DNA from: Verrucomicrobiia bacterium
Lineage (GTDB): Bacteria > Verrucomicrobiota > Verrucomicrobiia > Verrucomicrobiales > DEV007
Assembly (NCBI GenBank): GCA_030425385.1
Contig: JAUIAH010000002.1
Location: forward strand, 124,001-188,000
DNA length: 64,000 nt
Reading direction: 5' to 3'
A model generated the notes under the pieces. It saw only the letters and a program-made list of their open reading frames with translations. It ran no database searches and had not been told where the DNA came from. Positions 1-9,670 of the stretch are shown in pieces (positions within the stretch are counted from its first letter, which is position 1; each line of letters starts with the position of its first letter). Made by a program: the position numbers and the translations under genes.

Positions 1-1
1 C

Positions 2-3000
2 ACAGGCGCCCTCATGATTCGCCGCGAGAATACGTCTGGAGCCGACGCGTATCTCAGTGCCTGGATCGATTGGGATGGCGATGGCGTCCTCGGAGAGACG
101 ATCGATGGGATTCCCGATCAGGTCGTGAGCAACGTGGTGATTCCCTCTGGCACTTCGGGAGATCAATCTTACACGTTCCCCATTCCTGGCACGATCCCTG
201 CGGGGACGGTGCATGCGCGCCTACGCCTCACTTCCACGGCCAATCCCAGCCTCTCCGGCGACGCGGGCGAAGGCGAGGTAGAGGATCATGAAGTCACCAT
301 CGGCGCGGGGGCCTCCGTTAGTGTGAATGATGTGAATGTGAGTGAATCGGGTGGCTCTGCAACGGTGAGTGTGAAACTGGCATCTCCGGTGGCCTGGCCG
401 GTCACCGTCGACTACGCGACCAGTGATGGGGGCGCCACCGCTGGAAGCGACTACAGCGCCGTCTCTGGCACTGCCACCATTTCGGCAGGATCCAACAAGG
501 TCGATATCACAATTCCCATCCTCGAGGATGGTCTGGTCGAGGGTCCCGAGAAATTCCACTTCACTCTGAGCAATCCCGGATCTGCATCGATCAGTGATAG
601 TGACGCAACCATTACGATCAACGATAACGATTCCACCTCGCTCTCCATCGGCAACGCGATTGTGACGGAGGGGGAGGCCACGGCAGAGGTGGTGGTCTCG
701 CTCACAGCGGCCAGTGCTACCGCGATCCAATTCGACTTTGCCACGGCGGATGGCAGTGCCCTCGCCGGCTCGGACTACACCGCGACGACGGGAAGCGGAA
801 CGATCCCAGCCGGATCCACCTCGATCACCCTATCCATCCCGCTTCTCGATGATGGGACTGCCGAGGGCACGGAAACCTTTGCCGTCACCCTCTCCAATCC
901 CACAGGCGCTCCCATTGCCGATGGTCTAGGGACGGTCACCTTAAACGACAATGATCTGGCCGCCTTGACCGTGGACGATGTCCATGTGTCCGAAAGCGCC
1001 ACGATGGTCGATGTGACCGTTCATCTTTCTCATCCATCTGTCGTGGATACCACCTTTGACTATGACACCGTGGATGGCACCGCCAGCGAAGGGACGGACT
1101 ACACGCAATTGCAAGGGAGTGCGACAATCGCCGCGGGGAACACGAGCACGGTGTTCACGGTCTCTCTCATGGATGACAACCTCGTGGAAGGTGATGAAAC
1201 CGTTCGCTTCGTCATCACTGATGCGATTGGGGCATCAATCGACGATCAAGAAGGGATCATCACCATCGGCGATGACGACCACGCCTCCTTGAGCATTGCC
1301 GACCTCACGGCGTCTGAAGGTGCGGGCACAGCCGACGTGATGATTGTCATGACGCATCCAAGCACCACGGATGTCACCGTGGACTTCACCACTGCCAATG
1401 GGTCGGCAACGGGTGGGTCTGATTTCGTCGCGGTATCTGGAACAGCCACTATCAGTGCCGGAACGACCACGGAAAGCGTGCCCGTCACCGTGATTGACGA
1501 TGCTCTCTTTGAACGCAATGAAGATTTCACCTTCCATTTGAGCAATGCGGCAGGCGCTAGCCTTAGCAGCACCACCGCTACAGTGACGCTTGTGGATAAT
1601 GAATGCGATGAGCGCACGTTCGTCACCGAAGGTGGAAGCGCCGATCTCTATGAGATCGATTTCTTCACCGCATCCTTCAATTCCCTCGCCTCCAATATCG
1701 CGAGCGATCGGATCAATGGCGTGGGCTACAATCCCACAGATCACTACATTTGGGGACTCAAACAGGAAGCTCCGTGGGATACCATCGTGCGGATCAACGC
1801 GGACCATTCCGTGTCAGAATTTGTCATTGCCGGCCTCCACGCCCCCGACTACGAAGCGGGTGATATTGACGATCACGGCATTCTTCATCTGGGCAAGCAA
1901 GATTCGGAAACAGTGATTCGCATTGATGTCAATCCAACGTCACCCAATTACCTCTTACTCCTGCCTGAACTCACCCTATCCCAATCTCGGGACTGGGCGG
2001 ACTGGGCATTCCATCCTTTAGACGGCCATCTCTACACGATCGACCGCGGCGAAGTCATCTTCCGCATCAATACGACGACTGGCAAGGTCACTAAACTAGG
2101 CGGCTTGAAACGCATCCTCGGTGATGGCCTCTTTGGAGCGGTCTTCTCCGACAAGACGGGAGCTCTATATGCCGTCCGGGATGATACAGGTATCATTTAT
2201 CGAATCGCGGACGTGCATCTCCTGACAGGTGGCGTGGCTCCGGTGCGCGAATATTTCTCCCATGCCGTGCCAGGCAATCACCGTGATGCCGCCCGCTGCC
2301 GTCGCGCTGGGGCACCCGCTCCTCCGCTTCGACTGAATATCGAAGATGTGATCGTCACCGAGGCTGATGGCATGGCCACTCTCACCGTTTCCCTCACGAG
2401 CAGCACTGGATCCCCCGTGACAGTCGATTACACCACATTTCCAAATACCGCTAGTGCAGGAAGCGACTACACCGCCGTTTCTGGAAACCTGACCATTCCC
2501 GCGGGATCCACCAGTCGAACCATCGACGTGCCCATCCTTCAGGACGCCCTCCCAGAAGGGCAGGAAAGCTTCTTTGTCTCCTTGACGAACCCTACGGGAG
2601 GCAACGCGATCCTCGCAGATGATGTTGGCATTGTGTCGATCACAGATGACGATGCGCAGGATACGGATCAAGACGGCGCCCCCGATATCGATGATGTGGA
2701 TGATGACGATGATGGCATCCTCGATGTCGATGAAGCCCTGGTGAATGCCAGTTGCCCAAACAATGTTGAAGTCATTCTGCTAATGGACAATTCGGGAAGT
2801 ATTAGTTCTTCCGAATGGGACGATTTCTCGGCATTCACACGCAATGTGATCGATGAACTCGGCGCTTCTGGAACAGTCCGCATGGCCGTGGCTCACTATT
2901 GGTCCGACTGGTCAGGGACGACACCCTATCTTTATGTGGAAAGCGATTTCACCACTGATCCCACCGCCGCAAAGACCTTCGAGCGGCGTGGCACCGGCCA

Positions 3001-5416
3001 AGACCAACTCGAACGCACCATTCCCCTGCTAAGAAACGCTCTTAATGGCTCGGGAACCGGTGTATCTGGCGACTCTTCCACACTCACACATTTACCAGGA
3101 TCGCGCCTACACGTGCTCTTCATGACCGATGCGGTGCGTGACATCGCAGGTGAAAGTACTCTAGTGGACCCTAGCAAACCGGCTGATCCCTTTCATTTCA
3201 TGAACGATTTCAAGACCCAATTCGACGCGACGGTGACGTCCATCCGCTTTGATGTGGGCATTGCCTCGTATGATTCTCAGGCAAATGCTGCTGCCGCCGC
3301 GCTCGCATCGGTAGGTGGCGTCTATACAGGTAATATTGAAGGCAACGCCACCGATCCAGATGGTTCCGGTGCCACACCTCGGCGTTTCTACAATGTGAAT
3401 AACTTCGGAGGCATCCCAGGAACGCTCGCCGCCGAATTGGCCGATCTTACCTGCGAATCGACTCAAGACTTCGATGGGGATGGGGTGCCTGATCACCTCG
3501 ATATCGATTCCGATAACGATGGCATCCCCGACAATATTGAGGCCCAATCCACCGAGGGCTATCGAGAGCCAAACGGCGATGCCGGTCCTGCCAACCAAGG
3601 ATTAGACTCTGCCTACACGGGTGGCCTCACGCCAGTCGACAGCGACCAAGACGGGATCGTCGATGTGTATGATCTCAACTCAGATAACGACGAATTGGAG
3701 GACATCGCCGAGAATGGTGATAGTGATCATGCCATCACTGGCAATGATAGCGACGGTGACGGCTTGGATGATGCGTTTGACACCAATCATGTCACGTGGG
3801 ATCCCAGTGATCGTATTGATGATCCTAATCCCACGACTCTGGGTGATATCGACAATGACCTTGCTGCTGATGGCGACAACGCGACGGCGATGATCCGAGA
3901 TGTCGATTTCCGCGATCCAGGCAAAGAAGACAGCTATAGCAAATGGCAATCTCTCTATGGGTCCGTGTTAGGAGCTGCTTTCGCTCCCGAAGACAATCCC
4001 GATGGCGATCTCTATGACAATCTGATGGAATATGCCATCTGCCTGCATCCCGGAACAGGGATTCCCGGGCCTGGCGGATTCTTTGTCGACCATGACGGCG
4101 GTGGAGGCATCCACCTGCGCTTCTATCGCCCGAAGGGCGGCTTGAGTGATGTCACCTATCACATTCATGCTTTGGAGCAACTTCCGGTCCTCGATACCGA
4201 GGTCTGGTCTGCCATCTACCACATTCCTGGCCAGGGCGCGCCGCCTTCAGGCGTGACCATCACCGACCTTGGGAATGCGCTAGAAGAGGTGCGAATCGAT
4301 CATCTTGAAACAACCACTCCTCTTACAGAAGCCTCCGGTTTCGTTCGCCTCGCGGTGGTGCGCGGTGGCCACACCAGTTATGGGCCCGTTTGGGGGTGGA
4401 CGGAAACGATCATTGAAGCAGGGCAGACAGAATCATATTCCGTTCCCTTCATGAAACCCGAGTCTCTCTCGGGCACCGTCACGGCCACGGTGGGCACTCA
4501 TGGCATCGATGTCAGTGTTGCCACCGGCGGTGTACCCTTGGAAACCGAGGTGCAAACTTTGGAGCATGCTTATTATATCGAGATCACCGAAGGCGATCTC
4601 GAGGGGCACCGGTTCGACGTTGCGTCCGTCACAGGCAGCACCATCACGCTGGCTACGGATACCGATGTCTATTCTGGCCCACCCTACAATACCATCCTCA
4701 CTCCTGTTACTGTTCCCACGACGATTGCGGGAGATCATTTCGTGCTCCGTGAGCACTTCACCATGAATGATTATTTCCCACCCGAGAATGGAGAATTCAC
4801 CCCACAGAATCACACATTTGTGCCCGGCCATCCCGCCGATCAAGTCTTTCTCTACAAGAATGATTGGGAGCCCTACTGGCTTTACACGAATCCGAGTGGC
4901 GCGGGACCCTACTGGGATCTGGATGGTGACTCCATCTTTGTGGACGCCGGAAATACAGCGATTCCCCCAGGCCAAGGCGTCTTCGTGCTTCCGCAAGAGC
5001 GCGATGTCTCGCTACGTCCTGTTGGTATCGTGCGAAAGAACCCTTTCGCCATGCCCTTGCCGAAGGGATGGTCGCTGCAAGCGAGCGCTTTTCCCATGGA
5101 TCAAAGCCCGGCCGAACGTGCCATGAGCGAAGATAGCTTCGACGGCTCGGAAGATCCGGCGACTGCTGACAACGTGTGTTTCTGGCTGGGGAATGGGGAA
5201 AGCTATCAACCGGAGTTCCGGTGCGCCTTCCTCTTCGTATCCTCTGGCGATGAAACGCCGCGCTGGCTCTACGCGGATGACGAATTCCTCACGCCTCGAG
5301 ATTTCGAAACATCGATCTTTCCGCGAGATCGCAGCAGCTTCTATTTCCGCATCAATGCCGCCAAGCCTGACTACGTGATTCCGTTAGCCTGGTGTGTGGA
5401 TCTCGTGGGCGAGTAG
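2..5416 (+). CDS. Giant multidomain surface/secreted protein, 5'-truncated (GEVED, Calx-beta, TSP3, VWA)
   Basis: The frame is open to the window edge, so the N-terminus is missing. Numbering from the Met codon at 14: residues 1-95 look like a GEVED domain (ends GEGEVEDHEV). Four Calx-beta repeats follow (about 100-527), each with a 'GSDY...SGTATI' core and an 'EGxExFxxxLSNP' stretch. Next come a beta-propeller-like segment (about 530-770), a fifth Calx-beta (about 778-878), Asp-rich thrombospondin type 3 calcium repeats, a VWA domain with MIDAS-like DNSGS near residue 925, more type 3 repeats near 1150-1330, and a C-terminal region I do not recognise. The likely role is a calcium-stabilised adhesin or surface protein. 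No transmembrane anchor or sorting signal is obvious at the C-terminus. It ends 15 bases from the convergent helicase gene. Confidence 0.88.
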   Translation, partial: TGALMIRRENTSGADAYLSAWIDWDGDGVLGETIDGIPDQVVSNVVIPSGTSGDQSYTFPIPGTIPAGTVHARLRLTSTANPSLSGDAGEGEVEDHEVTIGAGASVSVNDVNVSESGGSATVSVKLASPVAWPVTVDYATSDGGATAGSDYSAVSGTATISAGSNKVDITIPILEDGLVEGPEKFHFTLSNPGSASISDSDATITINDNDSTSLSIGNAIVTEGEATAEVVVSLTAASATAIQFDFATADGSALAGSDYTATTGSGTIPAGSTSITLSIPLLDDGTAEGTETFAVTLSNPTGAPIADGLGTVTLNDNDLAALTVDDVHVSESATMVDVTVHLSHPSVVDTTFDYDTVDGTASEGTDYTQLQGSATIAAGNTSTVFTVSLMDDNLVEGDETVRFVITDAIGASIDDQEGIITIGDDDHASLSIADLTASEGAGTADVMIVMTHPSTTDVTVDFTTANGSATGGSDFVAVSGTATISAGTTTESVPVTVIDDALFERNEDFTFHLSNAAGASLSSTTATVTLVDNECDERTFVTEGGSADLYEIDFFTASFNSLASNIASDRINGVGYNPTDHYIWGLKQEAPWDTIVRINADHSVSEFVIAGLHAPDYEAGDIDDHGILHLGKQDSETVIRIDVNPTSPNYLLLLPELTLSQSRDWADWAFHPLDGHLYTIDRGEVIFRINTTTGKVTKLGGLKRILGDGLFGAVFSDKTGALYAVRDDTGIIYRIADVHLLTGGVAPVREYFSHAVPGNHRDAARCRRAGAPAPPLRLNIEDVIVTEADGMATLTVSLTSSTGSPVTVDYTTFPNTASAGSDYTAVSGNLTIPAGSTSRTIDVPILQDALPEGQESFFVSLTNPTGGNAILADDVGIVSITDDDAQDTDQDGAPDIDDVDDDDDGILDVDEALVNASCPNNVEVILLMDNSGSISSSEWDDFSAFTRNVIDELGASGTVRMAVAHYWSDWSGTTPYLYVESDFTTDPTAAKTFERRGTGQDQLERTIPLLRNALNGSGTGVSGDSSTLTHLPGSRLHVLFMTDAVRDIAGESTLVDPSKPADPFHFMNDFKTQFDATVTSIRFDVGIASYDSQANAAAAALASVGGVYTGNIEGNATDPDGSGATPRRFYNVNNFGGIPGTLAAELADLTCESTQDFDGDGVPDHLDIDSDNDGIPDNIEAQSTEGYREPNGDAGPANQGLDSAYTGGLTPVDSDQDGIVDVYDLNSDNDELEDIAENGDSDHAITGNDSDGDGLDDAFDTNHVTWDPSDRIDDPNPTTLGDIDNDLAADGDNATAMIRDVDFRDPGKEDSYSKWQSLYGSVLGAAFAPEDNPDGDLYDNLMEYAICLHPGTGIPGPGGFFVDHDGGGGIHLRFYRPKGGLSDVTYHIHALEQLPVLDTEVWSAIYHIPGQGAPPSGVTITDLGNALEEVRIDHLETTTPLTEASGFVRLAVVRGGHTSYGPVWGWTETIIEAGQTESYSVPFMKPESLSGTVTATVGTHGIDVSVATGGVPLETEVQTLEHAYYIEITEGDLEGHRFDVASVTGSTITLATDTDVYSGPPYNTILTPVTVPTTIAGDHFVLREHFTMNDYFPPENGEFTPQNHTFVPGHPADQVFLYKNDWEPYWLYTNPSGAGPYWDLDGDSIFVDAGNTAIPPGQGVFVLPQERDVSLRPVGIVRKNPFAMPLPKGWSLQASAFPMDQSPAERAMSEDSFDGSEDPATADNVCFWLGNGESYQPEFRCAFLFVSSGDETPRWLYADDEFLTPRDFETSIFPRDRSSFYFRINAAKPDYVIPLAWCVDLVGE

Positions 5417-5431
5417 CCTCTCGAGCGGGGG

Positions 5432-8029
5432 TCAGTCGACCAAAGACCCCAGGCGCTCTAACGTGACCACAGGATGCCCTGTCGCGTCGGTTGCAGCCAT
5501 ATCCACCCACACGCGTATCTGCCAATCGTTCATCTCCTCCTGATCGACCAGCACTTGGTCAAAGCGCCAGTGTTTGGGATCGCTATCGTCAAGGTACCCG
5601 TGCTTGTGATTCCGCGCTTCGGGGTCCAATCGCGGCTGTCCCCGCGCCTCAAGGTAGTCTTGGTAGATTGCCTCCAATCGTGAAGACGTCCAGGGCTCCC
5701 CTTCTCTATCATTCGTTTCGATCAGTGCCATGGCGTCATCCCATCGCTTCGACCGCATCGCGCTGATGAAATCAAAGATTCGTCTGCGTAGCACGCGCAG
5801 AAGCAACGGCTTCTGACGAGAGAGCGTGGGGACTCGGCGAGCATTCATTTCTCGACGCTTCTCGCGATCAGCCACCGGTTGCAGGGCGGCCTCGGGATCT
5901 CGAAGCCGCTCCCATTCTTCGATCAAGCTCGCATCAACCCCTCTCACCATGTCTTCCAAATAAGCTTCTGCCTCTTCCAACTCCTCTGTCTTGGCAGCAG
6001 GTGGCACGGTTTGCGCCAAGACCTTGTAGACTTCTGTCAGGTGACGCAAGAGCACAGCCTCACTCCGTTGCAGGCCGTAGGCCTGGATATAGTCTTCGAA
6101 TGATTGATAGTTCTCCAAGATTTCTCTGGCAATCGCCTTGGGACGCACAGGATACTCACGCACCCAGGGATGCCGTTCGGCGAAACGATTGAAAGAATCA
6201 TAGAGAAACGCTTTGTTAGGCTTAGGATACTCCACCTCATCCAGCCGGAGCATGCGCTCTTCGTAGTCGACCCCTTCCTGCTTCATCGCGGCGACCAGTT
6301 CCGCTTTCACCTTATCCTCTTGTTTGCGTAGCACCACGACAGGATTCTCCAAGATCGCCTCGACAAGTGTGACCACATCAAAGGCGAAACTCGGTGATTC
6401 GCGATCCAGTTCGCCCAAGGTATCGATCAAATAGAGGCCAAGGCTCTGATTCAAACTGAAGTCTTCCTGAAGATCGACGTGAAGTTGGACTTTGCTAGGG
6501 CCCGTGCGGTCGGCTGGCGGAATAATGGTGAGGATTTCTCCCTGCACCAAGCTGCGGAAGAGCTCAAAGGCACGTTTCTTCAACGCGTGCTTCTGCCCTT
6601 CCGACTCGTGACAGGAAGTGATGAGGGCTTTCAGGGCGGCGCATCCGTCTTCTTCCGAGCGACTGAGAATATTCAGAAGAATGTTATGCGTCATCGCAAA
6701 GCTCGATTGCAAACGCTCCGGCGGGGCCTCGATGAGGCGACGGAAGGTGCCCTCATCCCACCCAACAAAGCCTTTCTCTGGAGGCTTTCGCTTCACAATC
6801 TTGCGGCGTTTCTTTGGATTACCACCCGCCTTGGCCTCAAGGCGCCTATTCTCAATCACATGCTCGGGCGCCTGCGCCACCACATGGCCGATGGAGTCGA
6901 AACCACGCCTCCCAGCGCGGCCGCAGATCTGCTTGAAATCACGCACGCTCAGGATGCGCGTCCCCTGCCCGTCATACTTACACAATTGCGTGAAGAGCAC
7001 GGTGCGGATGGGAACATTCACTCCCACGCCCAGCGTGTCCGTGCCACAGATCACTTTTAAAAGTCCCTGCTGAGCTAACTTCTCAACCAGCACCCGATAC
7101 TTGGGGAGGAGCCCGGCGTGATGGATTCCAATCCCATGCCTTAGCAGTTTACTCACCTCCTTGCCGTAAGGACTGCGAAAGCCCGCATCGACCAAGGCCT
7201 CGGCAATGGTGCGTTTCTCCTCACGTGTGCAGAAGTTCGTCGACAACAGATTCTGCGCCGTGCGCGCGCAGGCCAACTGCGTGAAGTGCACGAGGTAGAC
7301 GGGGGCTTTATCCGCTTCCACCAACTCTGCCACTTTCTCCTCTAACGTATCCTCACTATAGGTGAACTCAAGCGGCACCGGACGTTCGTCTGACTGCACG
7401 AGGATGGCGGGCGTCGCGGTCAATGCTTCCAGTTCTCCTAGAAAGAATTGGGTATCGCCCAAGGTCGCTGACATGAGCAGGAACCGGGCGCGACTCAGAA
7501 TCAGAAGGGGAATCTGCCAAGCGGCTCCGCGACTGTGGTCTGAGTAGTAGTGAAACTCATCCATGATGATCTCATCCACCGCCGCAGCCTCGCCTTTACG
7601 GAGGGCAAGGTTAGCCAGGATCTCCGCGGTGCAGCAAATGATCGGCGCTGACGCATTGACGGTCGCATCTCCGGTGATCATGCCGACACGTTCCGCTCCG
7701 AATGCCTGACAGAGCGCCAAGAATTTCTCATTGGCGAGTGCCTTGATCGGCACGGTGTAGTAGGAGCGCTTACCCTGACAAAGCGCCCGAAATTGCCACG
7801 CCATGGCTACGAGAGATTTCCCAGAGCCCGTCGGTGTATTGAGGATCACATTCTTGCCGGCATAGAGCTCAAGGATGGCCTCTTCCTGGTGGTCGTAGGG
7901 CTCGATCCCCTCTTGGATCAGGTAGTCGAGAAAACACTCCAAGACATCATCAGACGAACTCGGGTCACGGACCGCAGCGGGATCAAGGGGCATTGGGCCG
8001 ACCCTTGCCCATGATCGGGTCGCCGTCAC
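5432..8029 (-). CDS. Ski2-like DEAD/DEAH-box RNA helicase with DUF3516-type C-terminus
   Basis: This is a superfamily 2 ATP-dependent helicase of the Ski2/Mtr4-like class. Visible motifs are Walker [10 protein letters not shown] (residues about 64-72), the DEFHYY box, SATLGD (motif III), [22 protein letters not shown] and the motif VI-like [12 protein letters not shown]. The last roughly 400 residues are helical and fit the DUF3516 extension of bacterial members. RNA unwinding is expected from the family and is not shown here. The first codon at 8029 is GTG. An in-frame ATG at 7993 (MPLDPAAV) would give 853 residues and is a real alternative; neither has a strong ribosome binding site. It is divergent from lipA. 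Confidence 0.9.
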   Translation of the reverse strand: MTATRSWARVGPMPLDPAAVRDPSSSDDVLECFLDYLIQEGIEPYDHQEEAILELYAGKNVILNTPTGSGKSLVAMAWQFRALCQGKRSYYTVPIKALANEKFLALCQAFGAERVGMITGDATVNASAPIICCTAEILANLALRKGEAAAVDEIIMDEFHYYSDHSRGAAWQIPLLILSRARFLLMSATLGDTQFFLGELEALTATPAILVQSDERPVPLEFTYSEDTLEEKVAELVEADKAPVYLVHFTQLACARTAQNLLSTNFCTREEKRTIAEALVDAGFRSPYGKEVSKLLRHGIGIHHAGLLPKYRVLVEKLAQQGLLKVICGTDTLGVGVNVPIRTVLFTQLCKYDGQGTRILSVRDFKQICGRAGRRGFDSIGHVVAQAPEHVIENRRLEAKAGGNPKKRRKIVKRKPPEKGFVGWDEGTFRRLIEAPPERLQSSFAMTHNILLNILSRSEEDGCAALKALITSCHESEGQKHALKKRAFELFRSLVQGEILTIIPPADRTGPSKVQLHVDLQEDFSLNQSLGLYLIDTLGELDRESPSFAFDVVTLVEAILENPVVVLRKQEDKVKAELVAAMKQEGVDYEERMLRLDEVEYPKPNKAFLYDSFNRFAERHPWVREYPVRPKAIAREILENYQSFEDYIQAYGLQRSEAVLLRHLTEVYKVLAQTVPPAAKTEELEEAEAYLEDMVRGVDASLIEEWERLRDPEAALQPVADREKRREMNARRVPTLSRQKPLLLRVLRRRIFDFISAMRSKRWDDAMALIETNDREGEPWTSSRLEAIYQDYLEARGQPRLDPEARNHKHGYLDDSDPKHWRFDQVLVDQEEMNDWQIRVWVDMAATDATGHPVVTLERLGSLVD

Positions 8030-8105
8030 GTGGGGAAGCGGACAAAGGTCTTAACCTTGCAAGCGCTCCTCGCGCAGAAGGCGAGTGAAAGGCCTCGAAA
8101 ACCGC

Positions 8106-8133
8106 TTGTTGGTGGGATGAGCTTCTCTAGGGT
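8106..8133 (+). promoter_or_regulatory. Sigma70-like promoter of lipA, apparently leaderless
   Basis: TTGTTG, a 16-base spacer and TAGGGT end five bases before the lipA ATG at 8139, so the predicted transcription start falls at or next to the A of the start codon. No Shine-Dalgarno sequence precedes the ATG. Confidence 0.5.
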
Positions 8134-8138
8134 TTGCC

Positions 8139-9038
8139 ATGGCCTGTAAGATTGATCCCCAACTGCACCGCGAGCAAAAGCCGCCTTGGATCAAGGTGCG
8201 TCTGCCCAATAATCCTGTCTTCTGGTCTACCAAGGCCCTCGTTTCCGACCTCCGATTGCACACGGTTTGCGAAGAAGCAGAGTGCCCGAATCGTTGGGAA
8301 TGCTGGGGCCAAGGGACCGCCACGTTCATGATCGCTGGGGATCGCTGCACGCGCGCCTGTGGATTCTGCGCCGTGAAGACGGCCAAGCCTTTCGCCTTGG
8401 AGACCGATGAACCTGAGCGTGTGGCCGAAGCCACGAAACGGATGAAACTCAATCATGTCGTCATCACCGCAGTCGCGCGCGACGACGTGGCCGATGGCGG
8501 TGCCGAGCACTTCGCCAAGACCATCGAGGCGGTCCGCCGCGTCAATCCTGGCATCATCATCGAGATCCTGGTCCCCGATTTCAATGGGAAGGATGACGCC
8601 ATTGCCATGGTGATGGACGCCAAGCCTCACATCTTCAACCACAATCTGGAAACGATCGAGCGCCTCACGCCCCTCGTGCGCTCGCGCGCACGCTATCAAC
8701 GCTCGCTCGACGTGTTGCAGAAGGCCAAGGACCTGGGGGGCAATCGCGTGGCGACCAAGAGTGGCCTAATGTTAGGATTAGGCGAGACAGAACCGGAACT
8801 TTTCCAAGCCATGGATGACCTGCGCGATCATGGGGTCACGGTTCTGACATTGGGACAATACTTACGCCCCTCGGCGAAGCACCTTCCCGTGGTGGAGTAT
8901 GTCCATCCTGACACCTTTGCGAATTACAAAGAGATCGGTGAGAAGAAGGGTTTCCGGCACGTGGCTTCAGGTCCGCTCGTCCGCAGTTCGTATCACGCCG
9001 CCGATTTCAAACCCGAGCTGGACCTCGATCCTTCCTGA
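8139..9038 (+). CDS. lipA: Lipoyl synthase
   Basis: A radical-SAM enzyme that inserts two sulfurs into the octanoyl group on lipoyl-dependent proteins. Both iron-sulfur sites are present: the auxiliary cluster cysteines C44, C49 and C55 (CEEAECPNRWEC) and the radical-SAM motif C70-x3-C74-x2-C77 (CTRACGFC). The C-terminal RSSYHA segment supplies the conserved serine ligand. The 299-residue length is normal for the family. No lipB is adjacent. The start at 8139 sits five bases after a -10-like hexamer. The ECF sigma gene begins 16 bases after the stop, so co-transcription is possible. Confidence 0.97.
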   Translation: MACKIDPQLHREQKPPWIKVRLPNNPVFWSTKALVSDLRLHTVCEEAECPNRWECWGQGTATFMIAGDRCTRACGFCAVKTAKPFALETDEPERVAEATKRMKLNHVVITAVARDDVADGGAEHFAKTIEAVRRVNPGIIIEILVPDFNGKDDAIAMVMDAKPHIFNHNLETIERLTPLVRSRARYQRSLDVLQKAKDLGGNRVATKSGLMLGLGETEPELFQAMDDLRDHGVTVLTLGQYLRPSAKHLPVVEYVHPDTFANYKEIGEKKGFRHVASGPLVRSSYHAADFKPELDLDPS

Positions 9039-9054
9039 CTCGCATTTCATCCCT

Positions 9055-9624
9055 ATGAATGCTGACTTCACGCGCATCCTCAACCAGATGGAACAGGGTG
9101 AGGTGCGTGCGGAGACCCTCCTGCCGATGGTCTACGACGAACTCCGTCGCCTGGCATCGTCGCGGATGGCCCGTGAGGCCAAGGGGCACACCTTGCAGGC
9201 CACGGCACTGGTCCACGAAGCGTGGATGCGCCTGGCTGGTCCCAACGGGGAGACGCGCGATTGGAAGAATCGCAACCATTTCTTCAGCGCGGCGGGAGAA
9301 GCCATGCGACGCATCCTCGTGGATCACGCCCGCAAGAAGAAGAGCGCCAAACGCGGCGGCGGCACGCCTCACGAGCCCATTGATGAAGCCACCATTCAAC
9401 TCACCGCGCCTCCCGATGAACTACTCGCCGTGCACGAGGCCCTGGAACGGTTAGCGCTAGAGGATCCGCAAGCCGCTGATCTGGTGAAACTGCGTTACTT
9501 TGTGGGCATGACCATGGATGAGGCGGCGGAGGCTCTCGAGATGAAGAAGCGCTCGGCTGAAGCGCTTTGGACCTATTCCAAGGCCTGGCTTCACCGTGCC
9601 ATTCGTCAGGCACACGCTTCCTGA
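9055..9624 (+). CDS. ECF-family sigma factor (Rhodopirellula/Verrucomicrobium type)
   Basis: A 189-residue sigma70-family factor. The N-terminal half has a sigma-2-like region (YDELRRLASSRMAREA, then LVHEAWMRL and a segment rich in DHARKKK). The C-terminal half has a sigma-4 helix-turn-helix (KLRYFVGMTMDEAAEALEM). This fits the PVC-specific ECF-like group, whose members often act with serine/threonine kinases; none is next to it here. The frame is open further upstream inside lipA, but the ATG at 9055 gives the standard N-terminus (MNADFTRIL). No anti-sigma gene is visible. Confidence 0.9.
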   Translation: MNADFTRILNQMEQGEVRAETLLPMVYDELRRLASSRMAREAKGHTLQATALVHEAWMRLAGPNGETRDWKNRNHFFSAAGEAMRRILVDHARKKKSAKRGGGTPHEPIDEATIQLTAPPDELLAVHEALERLALEDPQAADLVKLRYFVGMTMDEAAEALEMKKRSAEALWTYSKAWLHRAIRQAHAS

Positions 9625-9636
9625 CCGGTGCGCCCC

Positions 9637-9664
9637 TTGCCACGGAAACGCCTCTCGCTAGATT
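9637..9664 (+). promoter_or_regulatory. Sigma70-like promoter next to the start of the 9671 gene
   Basis: TTGCCA, a 16-base spacer and TAGATT are followed by six bases and then the ATG at 9671. This is one of the cleanest leaderless-type arrangements in the window. Confidence 0.5.
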
Positions 9665-9670
9665 CCTGAC

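Noticed and set aside
6479-7060. 193-residue plus-strand frame inside the helicase gene
   Set aside because: Antisense to well-conserved helicase motifs and without recognisable domains.
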